A DNA stretch of 64,000 bases. Source: Beta vulgaris subsp. vulgaris. Taxonomy: Eukaryota; Streptophyta; Magnoliopsida; Caryophyllales; Amaranthaceae. Position numbers and translations under genes: made by a program. Below the pieces are notes generated by a model. The model worked only from the letters and a program-made list of their open reading frames with translations. It ran no database searches and was not told where the DNA came from. Positions 32,690 through 44,505 of this stretch are shown in pieces (the first letter of the stretch is position 1; each line of letters starts with the position of its first letter). The DNA lies in assembly GCF_026745355.1 (NCBI RefSeq), contig NC_079205.1, positions 40,750,785 to 40,814,784 on the forward strand. The letters run 5' to 3'.

Positions 32690-34055
32690 TGTTATTTCCC
32701 TAGGAACACTACAAGAGGGGGGGTGAATTGTAGGTGTAGAAATAAACGTAACTTTTTGCGGAAATTAAAACTTAAACGAATAAACAAGCTAAAGGAACAC
32801 AAGGGATTTTTACGAGGAAAAACTTCTTGGGCCCAACAAGAAGAAACAACCTCGACCACTAGGGATTTTAAACTCAACACTTTCACTAATTAGGCCAAAC
32901 AACTCTGTTACAACCTAATTCTAACTCGAGCCCTACCTTGAGTTCCTAAACTCAAGTTCCTGAACCACTGTTCCCTTAACAGCAGTTCCTCTCAACTTCA
33001 CTCGAAGTTTTCTCACACATACAAGCTTCACTCAAAGCCTTTCTCTTACAGAACTTCACTCAAAGTTCCCTTACCCCAAAAACCAAAATACAATTGATCG
33101 AAATAAGCTTAGTGGAATTAGAGTAAGAAGGCAAAGAACAAATGGCTATTATGAGAGAATGAAGGCACTGACACTTAATAAGTTAAACTCACTTAATTAC
33201 TTAGTCAGACACATTTGGAACTTATCTAGACTTCTATATTTATAGTGTTAATCATGAAGAACGTGGGATTAATGTTAGAGTACACGTTTTAATCCATTTA
33301 CCCATGATGTTCCTTCCCCTAAGGAACACGTTTTACATCATGTCCCATGATCCCATGAACTATAAATGAACGTGGATAAAATGCAGCCATTACTCCTAAA
33401 TAATAGGAGTTCCTTAACATTATCCGAAAATCAGTTTTTATAAACTCTTTTTATCTTTAAATCTGAATTTCTAATCTTTAAGAAAATAATATCTTTGAAA
33501 TAAAATCTTTCTAACAACCGGATATTTATTTTCTTATTTTCCGAAAAATAAATCTTTTCCAAAACAGATTTTCTTTTTAAAACTGATTTTATCATTTGAA
33601 ATTAGAAATAACTAATTTCCTATAATCTAGGCATGACTTACTCCATTATCTTTTAACCGTTACACTAAGTACACGCCTAAGTCTAGTTCCTTATATAGTT
33701 CAGTTCCTTTAACATATTTACTAAGTGCCATTGAGTTTGTTCCTTACAGAGGAACAAACGCTTCATTCTCAAATATTCTGCCACAGTTCCTTACCATTCT
33801 TTCTTTGTTCCTTTACATTGGAACTAGAAAATAAAACGCCTAGCTTCTATTATTCTTGATCCAATGCTTGCTCCAGTATCAACATAGAAACTTCTTTACT
33901 TAGCCTTTGAAATCCTCTCTTGACTTCTTCATTGACTTGTATTCTCCCAGTTCCTTGCATTGATACCTTAGACACCATACACTTAAATAATTCATTAGTT
34001 CACTACTTAGTTTGTTCCTTTGTTTCTTTGTCATTATCAAAACTAGGGTTCAACA
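32690..34055 (-). repeat. Copia 3' LTR
   Basis: 1,366 bp; ends (plus strand) TGTTATTTCCC and GGTTCAACA. Differs from the other LTR by roughly a dozen small changes, several being indels. GTTCC/GGAAC words are dense (five or more between 32935 and 33070). Confidence 0.92.
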
Positions 34056-34073
34056 ATTTCCCCCTTTTTGATG
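34056..34073 (-). promoter_or_regulatory. Copia polypurine tract
   Basis: AAAAAGGGGGAAAT on the minus strand abuts the 3' LTR start; plus-strand DNA primer site. Confidence 0.85.
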
Positions 34074-35696
34074 ATGACAACAAAGGTACAAACTAAGGAA
34101 AATAACAAATAATATAAGTGAATGAAAATAAAAACATAAAGAAGAAAATGAAAAATAAAACACAATTATATGAGTAACTGAAGTTTTGATTTTTCATTTA
34201 CCTTAACCTATTTTTGATTTTTCATTTACCTTATCCAATTTTTAATTTTTTCAACTTTCATTTTTTTTTTATGTACAGTTTGTTCCTTAAATCCTTTTCC
34301 CCCTTTGTCATCCTCAAAAAGAATAGACTCTGCATGAATTGATGAATTGATTTAACACCTTAAGACCAATATGCAAGCACCATTAGTGGTTAAGTTAGAA
34401 AATCAAAGAGTAAACTTGCTCAAACATCAATCACATAATACTAGCCATTCCAAGGAAGAAATTATGCAAAGCATTTAGAAACATAGACAATATAGCAAAA
34501 GTCATTGATTATATAGCACTTGTTCCATAAAAAACAAAGAAAAAAAGAAAAAGGAAGAAACAAAAGTTGTGTTCCTTTATGAAAGAAACAGGAACAACAA
34601 AACAATAAAAGAAACTAAGAAAGGGAAGGGGAATGGTGTTCCTCTACAACTTCTTCTTCAACCACATCCTCCAACTTTTTCATCACCCCCCCATGATGTA
34701 GTTCAACCTGTTCCTTCAGCTCCTCCAAGTACGAGCCATAGATCCATCTTCTTTTGCTGCGCAACCACGGTATCACTCAATTCTTCATAAGACTTATCAT
34801 AGTATCAGTTTTGGCATCCAAAGTCCAATGAAGATGATTGTAAAATTTTATCATATGTTGTGCAGGAAGGCAGACTTCATTAACCCAGTTAGTGTCATCC
34901 GGATTTTCCTGTTCCTTACCCTTGGAACTAGAGGCAGATGGGGGATGTTGTGAAGGAACTGGGAGGTTTGAGTGGAAGGCTCATCTGTTCCAGGAATGGA
35001 AACAGAAGGTAAGGGTGATAAATGGGAGGAAGAAATGGTGGTGTGGGTGGAAGAGTTGTGGAGGTGGAAGCAAAAGGATTTGGTCCTTTTATTTCATCCT
35101 TCAACTGCTCAAAACTTGAAGGAACAGAGAAGGACGAAGGTGAAATGGAGGGTATTTTTGTGAAGGGAACAGAGAGTTTGGGAGATGGTGGAGGTAGTGG
35201 TTCCTTGAGAGTAGAGGGTACCTGTTCCTCATTATCCGAAAGGACTAAAGGAGAGTCCTCTTGGAAGGAACAGGAACAGGAGCAATTTTTCGACGAGTGC
35301 TCTTTCTCACTCTCAAAGGAACAGAGGGTTTAGGCTTAGTGGCAATGTGTTTGCGCCTCTTAGGTTTTGTTCCTCCGGTTAGGAACAGGAACAGGTTATC
35401 CAAATTACATCATTGTCCTCTTCTAATCTAGTTGAGGCAGTTTTCTTTTTCCTGAGGAACTGGAACCATTTTCCTTGAATGAGAACACCTTCTTGGACAG
35501 ACAAGCCAAGTCCATTTAGGTCTTCTCATTCAAGATGTTCCCTTGTTTGATCCTATGGTGGTCCAACCGAAAGTCTTACTTCAAAGTGATGAAGTAAGAA
35601 GTTATAGGGCACCGTACCCAATACACAATGGTTTCTCAATACAGTGAGTTAAATGTTGAATGAAGAGGGAAGGGAAGTTGATTTGTATGTGGTGGT
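34074..35696 (-). other. Copia 3' untranslated region upstream of the PPT
   Basis: Rich in GGAAC/GTTCC words and simple purine or pyrimidine stretches. Plus-strand frames here (for example 34892-35333) are repetitive shadows. Part of 35400-35696 may be the decayed end of the preceding ORF. Confidence 0.5.
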
Positions 35697-36481
35697 CTAA
35701 GCAAAACATGTAACACATATCCAAGAGACCCACTTCATTCCTCTTTTCAGTTCGAGGAATGAGTGCTCTCCAAACCAAGTTAAACAGTACTTTGTGAAGG
35801 GGAGAGAGTAGGTTATGGTTAATTTGTTTTGGCCAGCTGTTCCTCCAAAATATTCTAAGATTTTGTCTTGAGGAAAATTCGGAAAGGAAACAGTTCCTTT
35901 CCTTTTAAAATACAAATCAGTTCCTTTGCAAGGAACTTCCCATACTTTGCTTAAAGTTGCTTGATTAAACCTTATTTTCTTGCCTCTAACTTCAGTTGTG
36001 CAAGTTCCATTAGTATTAACAAAATTTGCACAAAACTCGTCCATAGCTAGAGGAACAAGAGCATTATTAAAGGCGAATTCAAACAAGAATTCCATGCCTT
36101 GTTCCTTTAGAATGGTGTTAATTCTAGAAATTCAATTTTATTTGCCCATTCTAAATCGACGCAAAAGCCCAAGACATACCTAGATTCACTTCGTTCGACC
36201 CTTTTCTTGGAAGACGAAGAAACAGTTCCTTTGGAAGGAACAGGTGCAGTTTCTTCTTCTTCCCCCTGAGATTGTTCCGGGGTTTCTTCTTCATCATCTT
36301 CCCCAATCAATTTTCTTCTTCTCATGCTCCTTCTAGGAGATTCTAATTGCTGTTCCTCTATGGGGTTTTCTTGAATTATGTCGGTTTCAAGGGTTTTAGT
36401 TGGAGATGAAGAAATTTCCATTTTTGAAGTGTCGGTTGTTTTTGGTGTTGGAAAAGGTGAGTTTCTTGAAGTTTTTGCCAT
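35697..36481 (-). pseudogene. Extra ORF between pol and 3' LTR (env position), transposon-protein-like
   Basis: An ATG at 36481 starts MAKTSRNSPFPTPKTTD; the first ~85 residues are Ser/Pro/Glu-rich with a basic RRSMRRRK patch and acidic runs. From RYVLGFCVDLEWANKIEF a folded part begins; after a shift near 36105 it goes on with MEFLFEFAFNNALVPLAMDE, VRGKKIRFNQATLSKVW and ILEYFGG, and fragments continue to ~35560 in other frames. The pattern resembles the 'putative plant transposon protein' domain of many plant repeats rather than a viral glycoprotein; I see no signal peptide or clear transmembrane segment. Function unknown. Confidence 0.5.
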
Positions 36482-37060
36482 GATTTATGAAGGTTTGGAG
36501 GTTTTTATGGAGTATCAAAGGGTGTGATGAGGTTTCGGATTTGGTGAAGATGAAGCGTTTGAGAGGAACACGGTTTCTTAGATGAATTGAAGAAGGAAGT
36601 TTTGCATGTAATAGTAATTATGACACGCGGGAAAGAAATAAGGCAAAAGAATAAAAAAAAAAAAAGGAAGAAAACGAAAAGATAAAAAGAACCAAGATTT
36701 TATTAAACTGGTTCCCCTTATTTTTGGGATTTTATCGGATTTTTCGGATTTTTATGAATTTTAATTTTTGAAAGAAAATAAATGCTAAGGAACTTGTGCT
36801 ATAGGAACAACTAATGCTACATATCAATATCCTTCATACTATGCATGTTTCTTGACCTTAGGAACAGTAAGGGGAGTATTATGTGACATTTGTGAGTTGT
36901 TTAGTTTCTTTGACTTCATGGTTATGTTTTACAACATTCCAATTTGCAATGGTCTTAGGCAATTAAACACAATTATTTTTAGCACACAAAGTCACTCAAA
37001 TTGATTCAAACATGGGGGAATTGACATAGGAACAATCACTTAATTTTTATTAAGCCTAAC
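36482..37060 (-). other. Spacer between copia pol and the downstream ORF
   Basis: AT-rich, non-coding, with an A-rich run near 36652-36665 and several AGGAAC words. May hold the acceptor for a subgenomic transcript of the downstream ORF; no such site was identified. Confidence 0.4.
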
Positions 37061-37681
37061 TCAAGCCTTAATTTCTTCATATCTATCTCTTTGCAAAGGC
37101 TTAGTTAGGATATCAGCAATCTGATAATCAGTTTGACAAAACTCAAGTTTGATCAAACCTTTTTCGACATTTTCTCTTAAAAAGTGATGTCTAATATGTA
37201 TATGCTTTACTCTAGAATGATGCACTGGATCTTTAGATATACTTATAGCACTTGTATTGTCACAATAAATAGGAACACATTCAAAGTTTATTCCATAGTC
37301 ACTAAGTTGTTGTTTTATCCAAAGCATTTGAGAGCAACATGCAGCAGCAGCTACATATTCTGCTTCAGCAGTGGATAAAGCAACTGTGTTTTGTTTCTTG
37401 GTACTCCAAGAAACTAAACTATGACCAAGGAATTGTGCCATACCTGAGGTGCTTTTCCTATTAACAAGATCTCCAGCATAATCTGCATCTGCATATCCTT
37501 TTAGTTCGAATGTATCACTTCTTGGATAGTAGAGTCCAAGATCATCTGTTCCTTTAAGGTATCTAAGAATTCTCTTCACAGCAGTGAGGTGAGACTCCTT
37601 TGGATTTGCTTGAAATCTAGCACACAAACCAACACTGAAAGCTATGTCTGGACGACTAGCAGTTAGATAAAAGTGAACCAA
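37061..37681 (-). pseudogene. Copia RNase H
   Basis: A 206-codon frame with RPDIAFSVGLCARFQ, GYADADYAGDLVNRKSTSG, STAEAEYVAAAACCSQMLW, CDNTSAISISKDPVHHSRVK and IADILTKPL: the complete RNase H domain with D-E-D residues. It follows the reverse transcriptase after a break near 37685-37730 and degrades the RNA strand in cDNA synthesis. Confidence 0.9.
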
Positions 37682-37732
37682 TCATTCCTCTATATTTTGT
37701 TTGATCAACACTTGTTCCTATGGAGTCTTCAT

Positions 37733-38651
37733 CTATCTAGTTGAAGTTCCCATAGGAGTGTGATTTATCTTTGAATTTTCGAGGCCATATTTCTTTAATA
37801 GTTCCTTTATGTATTTTTGTTGGTGAACAATTATACCTTTTTCAGTTTGTTTGATTTGTAGTCCAAGAAAGAAATTTAACTCACCCATCATACTCATTTC
37901 AAATTCATTGCTCATGAGATTGAGAATTCTTTGCACAATGTTTCATTAGTAGCTCCGAATATGATGTCATCAACATATATTTGAACAAGCAAAATATCAG
38001 TTCCTTTAGATTTTAGGAACAAGGTTTTATCAACCTTTCCTCTTTTAAAGTTATTTTCTAAAAGGAACTTAGATAATCTCTCATACCATGATCTAGGTGC
38101 TTGTTTTAACCCATAAAGAGCTTTATCAAGCTTGTAGACATGATTTGGGAGATTGTTATTTTCGAAACCAGGGGGTTGTTCAACATATACATCTTCGTTT
38201 AGATAGCCATTTAAAAATGCACACTTAACATCCATTTGATATAATTGAATCCCATGTAAGCAGCAAATGCAATTAAGATTCTAATGGCTTCTAATCTAGC
38301 TACAGGAGCAAAGGTTTCTTCATAATCAATTCCTTCTTGTTGGTTATAACCTTTTACTACAAGTCTAGCTTTGTTTCTTACAATGGTTCCATATTCATCT
38401 AGTTTGTTTCTAAACACCCATTTTAAGCCAATTACTTTTTGTTGTTTAGATGAAGGAACTAGATGCCATACCTTGTTTCTTTCAAACTCATTTAATTCAG
38501 CTTGCATTGCAATAATCCAATCAGAGTCAGTTAAGGCTTCTTCATGATTTCTTGGTTCCATCATTGATAGGAACGCATGAAATGCACAAAAGTTCCTTAA
38601 CTGAGATCTAGTTTGCGTACCTTTGGATATGTCGCTGATTATGAGTTCCAC
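37733..38651 (-). pseudogene. Copia reverse transcriptase (three frames)
   Basis: [57 protein letters not shown] open the RVT_2 domain. After a shift near 38235, [20 protein letters not shown] and LYGLKQAPRSWYERL lead to VQIYVDDIIFGA, with the YVDD catalytic motif. A second shift near 37935 leads to MSMMGELNFFLGLQIKQ. Both shifts look like loss of one A in an A run. Confidence 0.9.
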
Positions 38652-38876
38652 AGGATGTGACTTTTGTAATCTCCAAGGTTTTGGTTGAAACTCTCTTATA
38701 GGAACATGTTGTTCCTCATGAGTTCCTTGAGTGGATGAGGAACTCTGCTCAGTTGTTCCTCTGTTAGCCTCGGTGGACTCAGTTCCTTCATTTAGAGGAA
38801 CAGGAGATCTTCTCCTCCTTGAGGAACAGGAATATCATTGATTCATTATTTTCGAATTCCTCGTTCCTTTCCTCTT

Positions 38877-39750
38877 TCACTTCTTCTTCTTCTTGTGAAT
38901 CTGTGTTCCTTGACTAGGTTGCGCTAACCCTATCTCATAGTCATCAACCTGTATGCTTGGATTATTTTTGTCAGATTCATCAAAGATTACATGAATACTT
39001 TCTTCAACACACATAGTTCTCTTGTTATATACTCTATAAGCTTTACTATGTGAGGAGTATCCCAAAAATGTTGCTTCATCACTCCTTGCATCAAATTTTC
39101 CAAGATTATCTTTTCCATTATTATGCACATAACATTTGCATCCAAATGTTCTAAATAGGTGATGTTTGGTTTCTTTCCAAAGTAAAGTTCATAAGGAGTT
39201 TTATTAATGATAGGTCTCATCATGGCACGATTAATTATGTGACAAGCAGTATTAACAGCTTCAGCCCAAAAGTTCCTTGGAAGTTCACTAGCAATTAACA
39301 TGGTTCTAGACATTTCCTCCAAAGTTCTATTTTTCCTTTCTACAACACCATTTTGTTGTGGTGTTCTAGGGGCAGAAAAATTATGATCTAGGCCATTATC
39401 TCTGCTTAGGTCATCAAATTTATAATTTTCGAATTCCTTGCCATGATCTGATCTAATGTGCATTATTTTATGTCCACTTAGGTTTTGAACTCTTTTAGCA
39501 AAGACAAGGAACTCATCATAAGTTTCATCTTTACTAGAGAGAAAAATAACCCAAGTGTACCTAGAGTAGTCATCTACAATCACAAGTACATACCTCTTTC
39601 CACTTCTGCTTTGAATTCTCATGGGTCCACATAAGTCCATATGAATTAACTCTAATGGTTTAGTGGTACTTACAATCGTTTTAGATTTGAAAGAGGATCT
39701 TACTTGTTTACCTCGTGCACATGCATCACAAACTTGATCAATATGAAATT
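38877..39750 (-). pseudogene. Copia integrase
   Basis: MDLCGPMRIQSRSGKRYVLV, VDDYSRYTWVIFL, RSDHGKEFEN and PQQNGVVERKNRTL give the D, D and E residues of the catalytic core (rve). Near 39130 a one-base loss shifts the frame; the other frame continues with FLGYSSHSKAYRVYN, the usual C-terminal landmark, and ends in a Lys run at 38877. Enzyme inserts cDNA into the genome; inactive here. Confidence 0.88.
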
Positions 39751-40255
39751 TTATGATGGTAATCCTAAAACAAGGTCTTTTGATCTAAGTTTCTCAAGTA
39801 ATGAAAAGCTAGCATGTCCTAGACGCTTGTGCCATAGAAGTGAATCATCTTCAATAACACTAAGACAAGTTAAATTGATTTGAGGAACAAGGTCTAGATC
39901 CACAATGTATGTGTTCCCTTTCCTTGTTCCTTCCAAATAACCTTCTTAGTTTTAATGTTGATGATTAAGCATTTTTCTTATCAAATTTTACAGTATTTCC
40001 TTTGTCACAGAATTGAGAAATGCTTAATAGATTATGTTTTAGACCTTCAACTAAAAATACATTTTCAATGGAGTGTAATGGTGACTTACCGACCTTACCC
40101 ATAGCAACAATGTTACCTTTCTTATTATCACCAAATGTTACACTGCCACCTTCATAGGTTGTGAGTGAGAGAAACTTCGTTTTGTCTCCTGTCATGTGCT
40201 TGGAACAACCACTATCGAGATACCAAGTGTTGTTCCCCCTCACTCCAACCTGCAA
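39751..40255 (-). pseudogene. Copia protease and pre-integrase region
   Basis: WYLDSGCSKHMTGDKTKF (~40220) is the aspartic protease active site (DSG) of copia elements; GLKHNLLSISQFCDKG follows. In a second frame LLWHKRLGHASFSLLEKL is the GAG-pre-integrase zinc-binding region (HKRLGH). A frame change separates the two near 39945. Confidence 0.85.
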
Positions 40256-40262
40256 AAATCAA

Positions 40263-42092
40263 CTAGTTGTTAGTTGAAGGAACCCCATCTTTCGTGGGTT
40301 CCTGTTCTTGACTAGGATTTGTTTTGACAACCCATTTTTTCTTACTTATTGTCACATTTTTCCCAATCATCTCAGATTTTAGTTGACATTGATTTATGTA
40401 ATGACCTACCTTGCCACAATACATACAGAACTTATCACTAGGTAGATCAACATATTTCTTTGTCTTGTTCCTTTTCTTGTAGTTTTCAAAACCAAGACCT
40501 TCCTTCCTTTTGGTCTGTGGTTTCTCAATCCACTTAGGAACTTTCATGATTTTGCCTCTGTTCCTTGCGACAACCAGTTCCTTTTTAAGATTACAGATCT
40601 GTTCCTTTAAAATATTTTTCTCTTTATTTATTTTTTCAATCTCAGATCTGTATCCTTTCAAAGGGGTTGATCTTATATCAAAGGAACTCAGAACAGGGAC
40701 AAATTCCTTCAAGTGTGAAATCTCTAAATTAATTAGATAATTTTCATTTTTCAAACTCTCATAAAATTCTTTGATTTTTAAGTTTTTATCAAACAAATCA
40801 AAAAATCTAGTTTCGACATCAGTTCTCATTTTCTTAAGCCATTCTATGTGTTCCTTGCAAACCTTTAAGGCTTGTTCCGTTTGTTCACGTTTTTCACGTT
40901 CATCTCTACATTCAAGAATTGCATCATAAAGAAGATCATATATTTCAGTCCTAGTTTTACCATCTAGTTCTGACTCAAGTCCATGTTGACTTACCTCAAT
41001 TTTTTCTTCATCTTCTTTTTCGTCATTGTTTGCCATAGGCAAAGGTTTGCTGTTTCTTCAGTTGGTTGTTCCTCTTCTTCTTCCGTCTCTGAATCTCCCC
41101 AAGCAGCTATCATAGCTTTGCGCACATTTGCCTTAGAGAAAGGTGCTTTTGATTCTTTGTTCCTTTCAGCAAAGCGTTCCTTGTTCCTTTCTTTGGTTTT
41201 GTCGTTTTCCCAAAGAGGACATTCTTTGATGAAGTGATCTGTACTTCCACATTTATGACAAGCAGCTTTGTTAGAAAATTTCTTAGTTTTACCTTTGAAG
41301 TTTCCATTCTTCATGTTCCTGTACATCTTTCGAAATTTTCGAACCATGAGGGCTGCTTCTTCTTCTTCAGAGTCCGAATCATCTTCATCATCTGCTTTGA
41401 GAGCAATTGATTTTGATTTGGAGCTTTCACCATATTCAGTATCAAGGTGAAGCTCATGAGTCATAAGTGACCCTGCCAGCTGTTCTAAGTTGAACTTAGT
41501 GAAGTCTTTTGTTTCTTGAAGAGCCGTGACTTTAGCCATCCATCTGTCCTTAGGAAGACTCCTAAGAACCTTTCGAACCTGTTCCTCAGATGAAATAAAC
41601 TTTCCAAGAGAAGCCAACTCTTATAATGTTAGTAAAACGAGTAAACATGTCTCGGATGCTTTCTTTGGATTTCATGCAGAACAGTTCATATTGATTCATA
41701 AGTAAATCAATTTTCGATCTTTTAACTTCATTAGTTCCTTCGTGGGTTACTTCTAGTAAATCCCATATTTGCTTTGCGGATTTGCATCCCATGATCCTAT
41801 TATGTTCATGGGGTCCAAGTCCACAATGCAATAGTTTAATAGCCATGGCATTTACTTCCATTTTTTCAAAATCAGATTTATCATAATCAGAGAGGGGTTT
41901 AAGAGTTACCTCATTTTTGTCATTTGTAGTTGTGACTTCGAAATCACCAACTTCAATGACTCTCCATACCTGATAGTTTTCAGCCTTGATGAATATCTCC
42001 ATGCGGTTCTTCCAATAGTTGTAGTACTTCCCATTGAACATAGGAGGCCTTTGAGTGGAATAACCTTCTTCAAGTTTCTCGGTGGTATTCAT
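40263..42092 (-). pseudogene. Copia gag (three frames)
   Basis: An ATG at 42092 starts MNTTEKLEEGYSTQRPPMFN, then YYNYWKNRMEIFI (UBN2-type gag), AKQIWDLLEVTHEGT and MFTRFTNII, where a shift at ~41615 leads into LASLGKFISSEEQVRKVLRS. A zinc knuckle CHKCGSTDHFIKEC (~41260) follows an acidic stretch; a second shift at ~41040 leads to a coiled-coil-like, Lys/Glu-rich frame ending with a second knuckle CMYCGKVGHYINQC (~40430). Two knuckles and a long coiled-coil part suit Sirevirus gag. Product would be the capsid/nucleocapsid protein. Confidence 0.85.
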
Positions 42093-42143
42093 TGTTCCTT
42101 GGATCTTTTCCTCAATAGGGTTTCCTATCTTACGTGAGTTCTA

Positions 42144-42155
42144 GCTCTGATACCA
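42144..42155 (-). promoter_or_regulatory. Copia primer-binding site
   Basis: TGGTATCAGAGC on the minus strand, two bases after the 5' LTR; complementary to the 3' end of initiator tRNA-Met, the usual primer of plant copia elements. Confidence 0.9.
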
Positions 42156-42157
42156 AT

Positions 42158-43528
42158 TGTTATTTCCCTAGGAACACTACAAGAGGGGGGGTGAATTGTA
42201 GGTGTAGAAATAAACGTAACTTTTTGCGGAAATTAAAACTTAAACGAATAAACAAGCTAAAGGAACACAAGGGATTTTTACGAGGAAAAACTTCTTGGGC
42301 CCAACAAGAAGAAACAACCTCGACCACTAGGGATTTTAAACTCAACACTTTCACTAATTAGGCCAAACAACTCTGTTACAACCTAATTCTAACTCGAGCC
42401 CTACCTTGAGTTCCTAAACTCAAGTTCCTGAACCACTGTTCCCTTAACAGCAGTTCCTCTCAACTTCACTCGAAGTTTTCTCACACATACAAGCTTCACT
42501 CAAAGCCTTTCTCTTACAGAACTTCACTCAAAGTTCCCTTACCCCAAAAACCAAAATACAATTGATCGAAATAAGCTTAGTGGAATTAGAGTAAGAAGGC
42601 AAAGAACAAATGGCTATTATGAGAGAATGAAGGCACTGACACTTAATAAGTTAAACTCACTTAATTACTTAGTCAGACACAATTTGGAACTTATCTAGAC
42701 TTCTATATTTATAGTGTTAATCATGAAGAACGTGGGATTAATGTTAGAGTACACGTTTTAATCCATTTACCCATGATGTTCCTTCCCCTAAGGAACACGT
42801 TTTACATCATGTCCCATGATCCCATGAACTATAAATGAACGTGGATAAAATGCAGCCATTACTCCTAATTAATAGGAGTTCCTTCAACGATTATCCGAAA
42901 ATCAGTTTTTTAAAACTCTTTTTATCTTTAAATCTGAATTTCTAATCTTTAAGAAAATAATATCTTTGAAATAAATCTTTCTAACAACCGGATATTTATT
43001 TTCTTATTTTCCGAAAAATAATATCTTTTCCAAAACAGATTTTCTTTTTAAAACTGATTTTATCATTTGAAATTAGAAATAACTAATTTCCTATAATCTA
43101 GGCATGACTTACTCCATTATCTTTTAACCGTTACACTAAGTACACGCCTAAGTCTAGTTCCTTATATCAGTTCAGTTCCTTTAACATATTTCTTAAGTGC
43201 CACTGAGTTTGTTCCTTACAGAGGAACAAACGCTTCATTCTCAAATATTCTGCCACAGTTCCTTACCATTCTTTCTTTGTTCCTTTACATTGGAACTAGA
43301 AAATAAAACGCCTAGCTTCTATTATTCTTGATCCAATGCTTGCTCCAGTATCAACATAGAAACTTCTTTACTTAGCCTTTGAAATCCTCTCTTGACTTCT
43401 TCATTGACTTTGTATTCTCCCAGTTCCTTGCATTGATACCTTAGACACCATACACTTAAATAATTCATTATTTCACTACTTAGTTTGTTCCTTTGTTTCT
43501 TTGTCATTATCAAAACTAGGGTTCAACA
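42158..43528 (-). repeat. Copia 5' LTR
   Basis: 1,371 bp, partner of 32690-34055, adjacent to the primer-binding site, hence the 5' LTR on the minus strand. Confidence 0.92.
42703..42714 (-). promoter_or_regulatory. TATA-like box of the copia 5' LTR
   Basis: CTATAAATATAG on the minus strand; the same word is at 33234-33245 in the 3' LTR. Position within the LTR suits a promoter at the U3/R border. Confidence 0.5.
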
Positions 43529-43533
43529 ATCTT

Positions 43534-44500
43534 GTTCATATCAAATTGTGGAGCTTGGAGAATTAAAGGAGCTTAAATGGGCTGAGTTATTGGATAGCAT
43601 TTTTAGGAATTGGTTTGCAATTGAGGTAACCTTTTTGTTCAGCAAAAAGTATTTACATGCCCGTATATGTGTTGAATAGTATTTTTAATTTCGTATATCA
43701 TTTATAGTCATGGTCATGGTTATAGATGCATCTTCGTGTATGGATTTGTGAAATATATATGACTTTGTTATATTATTGGAATTGTTCGGAAACTATAAAG
43801 TATTCTAGAAATGTGATTTGAGTATGATAATGAGGAAATGTTTTCGAAACGGTTTTAGCTGGCTTAGTTTATGAACTGAGATGAATAGTGGGCAAGGTAC
43901 ATGTGGAGTAAAATGATTCGTATATGAGTTAAGACCAGATAAGGTCGAATATTATGTTAAGTTATGTTATAAGCCTGTACTTGCCAGCGATTTATGTAAT
44001 GTGATTAAGCTATGCCAGCGATATATTTAAAAGACGAATTATTTCCGAACAATTACCAAGTTGCTTCTGATATGAGAAATGTTTACGAACCAAAACCGTT
44101 TTGACGGGCTGAAGTAAAGTTACTGAGTTTCGCTCATTTTAGTTTTGTTTTTGTTTTGTATTTTCTTCTGTAATTTGCAGGTTTGTATTGGGAGCATAGT
44201 GGATCAGAAATAAAGAATTGGTGATAAAAATGAAGTTAGATATAGAATATATAATTGTTGAATATTAAGCTCTCATTTGATATTTAAGTATTGTACTGTT
44301 TTGGGATTTGAGTAATGTATTATAAAATCAGGTATTGGTTTGAGGACGATGTGTTGTGGGCCCTGACCCACAGGTCCGGGATCGTTTTATAGCTATGTTT
44401 TCCGCTGCGAGTTAATGTAATTCAAGGTTATTAAGTGTTAATTGAATTTTATGGATGTTAAGTATAATTAGGTAACAGCTCGGAAGTGCGGGCTGTTACA
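43534..44500 (+). mobile_element. Second gypsy LTR-only element, right part
   Basis: Continues 31639-32689 after the copia insertion. The terminal part shares TGAAGTAAAGTTACTGAG, GTGGGCCCTGACCCACA and CTCGGAAGTGCGGGC with the fragment at 22350-22777. Family T pol on the opposite strand begins directly after it, without PPT or LTR. Confidence 0.7.
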
Positions 44501-44505
44501 GGTGC

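Larger units (their letters stand above)
32690..43528 (-). mobile_element. Full-length Ty1/copia Sirevirus-like retrotransposon
   Basis: 10.84 kb on the minus strand with two LTRs (42158-43528 as 5', 32690-34055 as 3'), exact 5 bp target duplication ATCTT at 32685-32689 and 43529-43533, a primer-binding site, gag, protease, integrase, reverse transcriptase, RNase H in copia order, an extra ORF after pol, and a polypurine tract. LTRs look ~99% identical by eye, so insertion is recent. Sirevirus affiliation is inferred from LTR start TGTTGAACCC, long gag, iMet-type PBS and the extra ORF. Frameshifts make the copy inactive as written. Confidence 0.9.

Noticed and set aside
34569..35333. Plus-strand frames in the copia 3' region
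   Set aside because: Antisense to the element, repetitive composition, no domain.
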